Of a DNA stretch of 11,067 nucleotides, positions 7,319-11,067 are shown piece after piece. Every line of letters starts with the position of its first letter. The stretch's first letter is position 1. The position numbers and the translations under genes are program-made. The notes below the pieces were generated by a model, which was not told the DNA's origin, did not search any database, and worked only from the letters and a program-made list of their open reading frames with translations. Source of the stretch: Kiritimatiellia bacterium (lineage in GTDB: Bacteria > Verrucomicrobiota > Kiritimatiellia > RFP12 > UBA1067); the NCBI GenBank assembly GCA_017521065.1, contig JAFXEA010000431.1:1-11067 (forward strand), written 5' to 3'.

Positions 7319-7339
7319 TTGAAGGGACAGACCCTTCAA
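7319..7339. repeat. Hairpin with perfect 8-base arms; copy of a short dispersed repeat
   Basis: TTGAAGGG and CCCTTCAA are perfect reverse complements separated by ACAGA. The inner 14 bases GGGACAGACCCTTC (7324-7337) recur exactly at 10667-10680 inside the trpB-like gene and approximately at 7239-7254. It is followed 4 bases later by a second, stronger hairpin, a doublet arrangement typical of extragenic palindromic elements. Confidence 0.55.
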
Positions 7340-7343
7340 AATG

Positions 7344-7364
7344 CAACGCGCAAGCTGCGCGTTG
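7344..7364. repeat. GC-rich hairpin with 9-base arms
   Basis: CAACGCGCA and TGCGCGTTG are perfect reverse complements around a three-base AGC loop. The stem is stable but is not followed by a U tract on either strand, so it is better read as the second half of an extragenic palindrome doublet than as an intrinsic terminator. Confidence 0.6.
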
Positions 7365-7436
7365 TACGGGTGGGGAATTGGGATTGTTTTGATTGAGAGA
7401 GTCTTTTGAGAAGGGATGATTTTTTTTTTGACAGTT

Positions 7437-7645
7437 CTAAAAGGTTTCGCCCATAATGTACTTGGGTCCTACGGTGACTCCGGATGGGAACGTGCCGGAT
7501 TTAAGGCACTTAAGAACGGCTGTAGCGACCGCACATCAGCCCTTCTTCACGCAACTTGGCGACCGCCTGTTCTGCAATGCCTTTGCTGACTTCAAGAATC
7601 TCGGCAACATCGCGCATTGGCGGAATGATTTTGCCCCGTCAAAAA
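7437..7645 (-). pseudogene. Frameshifted GntR-like helix-turn-helix regulator remnant
   Basis: Reading the minus strand from about 7632, GKIIPPMRDVAEILEVSKGI continues into AEQAVAKLREEGL. This is the pattern of a GntR-type winged helix-turn-helix (LPSMRxLAxxLxVSxxTVxxAxxxLxxEGL). The frame meets TGA immediately upstream (about 7637) and TAA at 7510-7512, so it cannot be a full regulator. A second frame resumes downstream as SGTFPSGVTVGPKYIMGETF, ending at TAG 7437-7439; whether this is the tail of the same gene or another one is unclear. It abuts the promoter of the plus-strand XylR-type gene. Possibly an old regulator of the neighbouring locus that decayed; this is inference. The plus-strand open frame across the same bases is a shadow. 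Confidence 0.55.
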
Positions 7646-7659
7646 GATTTATCGATGCA

Positions 7660-7688
7660 TGGACATAAATGCGCAGAAATAATATAAT
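7660..7688 (+). promoter_or_regulatory. Near-consensus sigma-70-type promoter of the XylR-type regulator gene
   Basis: TGGACA (7660-7665, 5 of 6 to TTGACA), a spacer of exactly 17 bases, and TATAAT (7683-7688, 6 of 6). The expected transcription start is about 7695, only some 3 bases before the ATG at 7698, so the message should be leaderless or almost so. No Shine-Dalgarno sequence is present in the AT-rich stretch before the ATG, which agrees with that. Confidence 0.6.
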
Positions 7689-7697
7689 AAACGCGTT

Positions 7698-8873
7698 ATG
7701 AAAGCAAAGGTTCTAATCATTCTTCCGACCGACAAATTTCTGCACCGACAGATACTTGAAGGCATTCTGGCCTACGGACGCGAACATGGTCCGTGGCAGT
7801 TCCATTTCGAGACAGGCAACCGTTACGAACAGGGTCTTGGCAAGGGACGACGGTGGGGCTGCACGGGGATAATCGCCATGCTGCGGGAGCATTCACAGCT
7901 GGAGGAACTGATTGACACGAAAATACCGGCGGTATTCATAAATCCGCCTTTCAACGAAAAAGCAAAAAACAGCATGCCGCCAAAATGGGCGACGTTCGTA
8001 AACCGCAACCAGGAGAATGTTGGAGCTACCGCTGCAGAGTATTTCCTTTCGAGAGGATACAGGAACTTCGCATTCGTCGGAACACCTCTGATAAAAGCTG
8101 CGGAATGGTGCGAACGGAGACTGGATGGATTCCGATCGAGACTCAAAAAGGAAGGTTTGGACAGCACAGCGTTTAACGCATCCACACGAGAGGTATCCTC
8201 TGATTTTGACATGGAATCCACCGAACTCACTGAATGGCTGAAATCGCTGCCTCCCCAGACGGCGCTCTATGCGGCATGGGACCGTCGCGCGCTTCAGGTC
8301 ATGGGGCTGTGCCTTGACGCAGGGATCTCAGTTCCAGGCTCCATCTCCATCCTCGGAACCGACAATGACGAGGTCCTGTGCGAATCGTTCTCCCCTTCAC
8401 TATCCTCGATATCACTTGACGGACGCAACGCCGGGATTCTTTGCGCCCAGCTGCTTGACGCCCATATGCAGAAGCGAAAGGTGGAACCGCTCGTCGACTT
8501 GGCATTTCCGCGTGTGGTGACGCGGCAATCCACTGACGAGATGCAGGTTCCGGATCGTTTTGTCGCAAAGGCTCTGACAATCGTCCGCAGGGATCTGTCG
8601 GAACGTCACACGATCTCCAAACTTGCAATGGCCGTTGGAGTTTCAAAACGCACCCTTGAGATGAAAGCCAATCTCGTGCTCGGCACAACACTGAAGGCTG
8701 AAATCGAAAAGATCAGGCTCAATGAAGCGGTAAGGATGATATCAAACTCCGGCCTTTCGATCCAGTCAGTAGCGGAGAAATGCGGCTTCTGCTGCGCCAG
8801 CCACCTGAACACACGCTTCAAAGCCGTATTCGGGCACAACCCGTCAGTATTCCGCTATCAGGATCCGAAATAA
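7698..8873 (+). CDS. XylR-type transcriptional regulator: LacI-like sensor with C-terminal AraC DNA-binding domain
   Basis: Cytoplasmic sugar-responsive regulator of 391 residues, the usual length for XylR-type proteins. Residues 4-275 read as a periplasmic-binding-protein (LacI-like) fold: KVLIILPTDKFLHRQILEGI at the start, ENVGATAAEYFLSRGYRNFA (106-125, LacI core motif), then TALYAAWDRRALQVMGLCLD (188-207), SILGTDNDEVLCESFSPSLS (217-236) and the usual SIxLDGRNAG (237-246). The C-terminus has two helix-turn-helices of an AraC domain: TISKLAMAVGVSKRTLEM (305-322) and LSIQSVAEKCGFCCASHLNT (353-372), ending FKAVFGHNPSVFR. The ATG lies directly behind a strong promoter without a ribosome site. 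It points away from the nanA cluster, from which it is separated by gene remnants. By analogy to XylR it would activate or repress that cluster in response to a sugar; this link is inferred. Confidence 0.92.
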   Translation: MKAKVLIILPTDKFLHRQILEGILAYGREHGPWQFHFETGNRYEQGLGKGRRWGCTGIIAMLREHSQLEELIDTKIPAVFINPPFNEKAKNSMPPKWATFVNRNQENVGATAAEYFLSRGYRNFAFVGTPLIKAAEWCERRLDGFRSRLKKEGLDSTAFNASTREVSSDFDMESTELTEWLKSLPPQTALYAAWDRRALQVMGLCLDAGISVPGSISILGTDNDEVLCESFSPSLSSISLDGRNAGILCAQLLDAHMQKRKVEPLVDLAFPRVVTRQSTDEMQVPDRFVAKALTIVRRDLSERHTISKLAMAVGVSKRTLEMKANLVLGTTLKAEIEKIRLNEAVRMISNSGLSIQSVAEKCGFCCASHLNTRFKAVFGHNPSVFRYQDPK

Positions 8874-8874
8874 A

Positions 8875-10230
8875 TCATGCGTTCTTTTTCACTCGACGCA
8901 TGAGGATGACGGCAACAACGACCCAGATAATCAGCATCACGAGTGACACAAGAAACACCGGCATCCAGCCAACCGTGAACACAAGCGCGAACGAGAGGGC
9001 GACCCATATGTTCATGCCGGGTTCATGAAGCAGCTGCTTTCCTGCAAATGATGCGGCGGCGATGGTCTTGTTGTCGGGATCCACAGTACGCAGGAGGAGC
9101 AATCCTGTCGCCGTGACGCCGGAAGCCTGACCGAACTCCGCAATGCCACGCTCAAACCAGGCTTCCTTGAAGAGACGCGGGAAGAAATACATCACCGAAC
9201 ACACACACCACACGGCGCCAGCGACCGTCATTATGGCAAGAGGAACCCAATTTGCCGCCACCACGGAAAGCTCGATCGTCGCAACCGCCGCCAAGGCGAG
9301 ATAGTCAAGAGCCGCACCGGAAATGCGGTTCATCTGCTCCTTGTCCACAAGCAGATCAACGTTTATCATCTTTGCGAACAGCTGAAGCAGCACTCCGCCC
9401 AACATGCAAAGCGGGAATATCGGGAAGCCTTTGAAAAGACGAGTCTTGGCATCCGGAAGAAACGCGATCTCAAGGGCCCGAAGGCCTTCAAGTATTCCGT
9501 ATCCGATCAACACCGCAATGCCAATGATTGCAATATGCCAGGCGAGAGAGTCAACCGAATCCGCCAGCACTGTCTGCTTACCGGCCGAAGGGCGCTCCCC
9601 TTTTGTGTGGATTCCGCGACGTTCATTGAGCGAACGCTTGCTGAACGGGCGGACGGTCTTGATGTATCCGCGTGAGTACGCCCAGTTCACAAGAGCCATA
9701 CCGACCACAATGCCCGTCACCATGCCGATGGTGGCGACCGTGTAGCCAAGAGCGATACCGTCAGTCCAGTTGTGCGCCTTGAACGCCTCCTGCATTCCAC
9801 CGACAGTTCCGTGACCGCCCTCAAAACCCATCTCAAGCAGGTTTCCGAATGCCGCCGGGACATTGAACATCGGAGCGAGAAGGAAACCCGCGAGACCTAC
9901 GCCTACAACGAACTGACCCCAGACTACAATCTGGGCGAGAGTAAGCTGAGGGATGACAGATGCCGCAAGATTCTTCACCTTCGGCACCCCGCCTCCAAGA
10001 AAGAGCGTCGCGAAAATGATGTTGATCAGAAACCCCGGCATATTGCGCATCTCATTCGTGATATTCACGGGGATATGTTCACGGAAGCAGGATATTATCA
10101 ACAGCCCCAGCAATCCTCCCACTATGGAACTCGGCAGATAAAGCCGCTGGAGAAGCGGAATCTGCACGCGAAGTATCTTGCCGGATATAAGAAGAATTGA
10201 TAATGCGGCGAATATTATCACTGCTGTCAT
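8875..10230 (-). CDS. gltS: Sodium/glutamate symporter family protein (GltS-like)
   Basis: Inner-membrane secondary transporter that in characterised members imports glutamate with sodium. 451 residues, slightly longer than E. coli GltS (about 400). About 11-12 hydrophobic helices are visible, in two halves that repeat the family fold. Key stretches are YLPSSIVGGLLGL (31-43), the first re-entrant-like GFEGGHGTVGGMQEAF (135-150), and in the second half EFGQASGVTATGLLLLRTVD (365-384), the conserved GltS signature. Residues about 192-222 form a hydrophilic loop between halves, and the tail MRRVKKNA is cytoplasmic-type basic. Start at 10230 gives the N-terminal helix directly; an 8-base palindrome (GGGATCCC, 10236-10243) lies in the ribosome-binding region. 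It is 28 bases downstream of the trpB-like gene, so co-transcribed with it, and converges on the regulator gene with one base between stops. Substrate may be another dicarboxylic or aromatic amino acid. Confidence 0.85.
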   Translation of the reverse strand: MTAVIIFAALSILLISGKILRVQIPLLQRLYLPSSIVGGLLGLLIISCFREHIPVNITNEMRNMPGFLINIIFATLFLGGGVPKVKNLAASVIPQLTLAQIVVWGQFVVGVGLAGFLLAPMFNVPAAFGNLLEMGFEGGHGTVGGMQEAFKAHNWTDGIALGYTVATIGMVTGIVVGMALVNWAYSRGYIKTVRPFSKRSLNERRGIHTKGERPSAGKQTVLADSVDSLAWHIAIIGIAVLIGYGILEGLRALEIAFLPDAKTRLFKGFPIFPLCMLGGVLLQLFAKMINVDLLVDKEQMNRISGAALDYLALAAVATIELSVVAANWVPLAIMTVAGAVWCVCSVMYFFPRLFKEAWFERGIAEFGQASGVTATGLLLLRTVDPDNKTIAAASFAGKQLLHEPGMNIWVALSFALVFTVGWMPVFLVSLVMLIIWVVVAVILMRRVKKNA

Positions 10231-10258
10231 TTACGGGGATCCCTGTATCCTAGAATTG

Positions 10259-11067
10259 TCAGCCGATCTTCGGCAGTTTCTTGAAGCTCTCCTCCAGTTC
10301 CGAATCGCGAGGTATGTAGTCGCACATCGAGCCATCATTGAACTTCTGGTAGGCAAACATATCAAAATAGCCGGTGCCGGTAAGACCGAAGAGAATCGTC
10401 TCTTCCTTGCCCTCCGCCTTGCAGCGCAACGCCTCGTCGATTGCGGCGCGAATCGCATGGCTGGATTCAGGAGCAGGCAGGATGCCTTCCACCCGGGCAA
10501 ACTGCTGTGCGGCGGCGAACACGCTCGTCTGCTCCACGGAACGCGCCTCCATCAGCCCCTGAGCGTACAGCTCGGAGAGCGTGGAGCTCATGCCATGATA
10601 CCTGAGACCGCCGGCATGGTTCGCGGACGGGATGAAATCGTGGCCAAGCGTGTACATCTTCTGGAGGGGACAGACCCTTCCGGTGTCGCAATAGTCGTAG
10701 GCGTACTTTCCGCGCGTAAGGGACGGACAGCTTGCCGGTTCGACCGCAATGAAGCGGTAATCCGCCTCTCCACGGAGCTTCTCCCCCATGAACGGCGAGA
10801 TGAGTCCGCCAAGGTTCGAACCGCCGCCGGCGCAACCGATGATGACATCAGGCTTGACCCCAAGCTTATCGAACGCAGACTTCGCCTCAAGACCTATGAT
10901 GGACTGGTGCAGAAGAACCTGCGCAAGCACAGATCCCAGAACATAGCGATACCCTTCCTGCGAAGAAGCCGCCTCGACCGCCTCGGAGATTGCGCAGCCA
11001 AGGGAACCTGTAGTACCGGGATGAGCCTCGTTGATTGCCCTGCCGACAGCTGTCGTCATCGACGGCG
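10259..11067 (-). CDS. trpB: Tryptophan synthase beta chain of the TrpB2 type, C-terminal part (start outside window)
   Basis: PLP-dependent enzyme that would join indole and serine (or phosphoserine) to make tryptophan. The frame is open through the window end, and codons before the internal ATG at 11059 read PS, giving PSMTTAVGRAI as in TrpB2 proteins, so that ATG is not the start. Visible are HPGTTGSLGCAISEAVE (13-29 counted from the internal Met), VLLHQSIIGLEAK (48-60), the PLP phosphate-binding GCAGGGSNLGGL (75-86), FIAVEPASCPSLTRG (103-117), KMYTLGHDFIP (134-144), HAGGLRYHGM (148-157), EGILPAPESSHAI (191-203) and GLTGTGYFDM (225-234). These TrpB2-specific blocks differ from the TrpB1 of trp operons. 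The catalytic lysine lies upstream of the window. Residues 127-133 read GRVCPLQ where the family usually has a form like ARLTPLL; these codons coincide with a dispersed repeat. It is followed 28 bases later by gltS. Confidence 0.92.
   Translation of the reverse strand, partial: PSMTTAVGRAINEAHPGTTGSLGCAISEAVEAASSQEGYRYVLGSVLAQVLLHQSIIGLEAKSAFDKLGVKPDVIIGCAGGGSNLGGLISPFMGEKLRGEADYRFIAVEPASCPSLTRGKYAYDYCDTGRVCPLQKMYTLGHDFIPSANHAGGLRYHGMSSTLSELYAQGLMEARSVEQTSVFAAAQQFARVEGILPAPESSHAIRAAIDEALRCKAEGKEETILFGLTGTGYFDMFAYQKFNDGSMCDYIPRDSELEESFKKLPKIG
10667..10680. repeat. Intragenic copy of the GGGACAGACCCTTC repeat inside trpB
   Basis: Exact 14-base copy of 7324-7337. On the coding strand it reads GAAGGGTCTGTCCC and encodes most of GRVCP in the trpB-like protein, at a place where family members usually carry a different local sequence. 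Confidence 0.5.

Larger units (their letters stand above)
7246..7436. other. Non-coding stretch with hairpins and a T tract
   Basis: No frame here reads as a recognisable protein on either strand. It contains two neighbouring hairpins (7319-7339 and 7344-7364), then G/T-rich sequence and an uninterrupted run of ten T at 7420-7429. The T run is too far (over 50 bases) from the hairpins to make a standard terminator and no stem directly precedes it. It lies between the UPF0210 remnant and the GntR-like remnant. Confidence 0.5.

Noticed and set aside
7344..7429. Intrinsic terminator made of the GC hairpin and the T10 run
   Set aside because: Hairpin and T run are separated by over 50 bases, so they cannot form one terminator.
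7456..7668. Plus-strand 70-residue frame upstream of the regulator
   Set aside because: It is the complement of the GntR-like helix-turn-helix remnant and reads as no known protein.
1..11067. CRISPR array, tRNA or rRNA
   Set aside because: No regularly spaced repeats and no recognisable RNA gene sequence were seen on reading both strands; short RNA genes could still be missed by eye.

Overview
The window looks like a chromosomal segment of a Gram-negative, secretion-rich bacterium, most likely of the PVC group (Kiritimatiellota, Lentisphaerota or Verrucomicrobiota). This rests on three things seen here: a secreted protein with autotransporter-associated repeats but no barrel, a secreted propeller/TIM-barrel fusion, and a LacI-sensor/AraC-DNA-binding (XylR-type) regulator. 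The taxonomic call is inference; there is no rRNA or marker gene to confirm it.

Layout. (a) Positions 1-6394, minus strand: a tight five-gene cluster read from 6394 towards 1. It encodes an N-acetylneuraminate-lyase-type aldolase, a secreted repeat passenger protein, a secreted TolB-like propeller fused to a TIM-barrel glycosidase-like domain, a secreted glycerophosphodiester phosphodiesterase, and the start of a sodium:solute symporter cut by the window edge. Gaps are only 15-46 bases, so one transcript is likely. The set reads as an outside-to-inside catabolic route: secreted proteins bind or cut a glycan or phosphodiester polymer, the symporter imports the released acid sugar, and the aldolase cleaves it to pyruvate and an amino sugar. 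Sialic acid is the best guess for the substrate.

(b) Positions 6395-7697: promoter region of that cluster, followed by a graveyard of broken genes on the minus strand. It holds the C-terminal part of an Rpn/PD-(D/E)XK family transposase-nuclease, the last ~52 codons of a UPF0210 (DUF711) protein, and a frameshifted GntR-like helix-turn-helix. Between the last two are two neighbouring hairpins and a short repeat family.

(c) Positions 7698-8873, plus strand: a XylR-type AraC regulator, probably the regulator of (a). It sits behind a near-consensus promoter placed so close to the ATG that the mRNA should be leaderless or nearly so.

(d) Positions 8875-11067, minus strand: a two-gene unit of a TrpB2-type tryptophan synthase beta chain (N-terminus outside the window) and a GltS-family sodium/glutamate symporter. 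The GltS and regulator genes converge with a single base between their stop codons.

No tRNA, rRNA, CRISPR array or intact insertion sequence was recognised.
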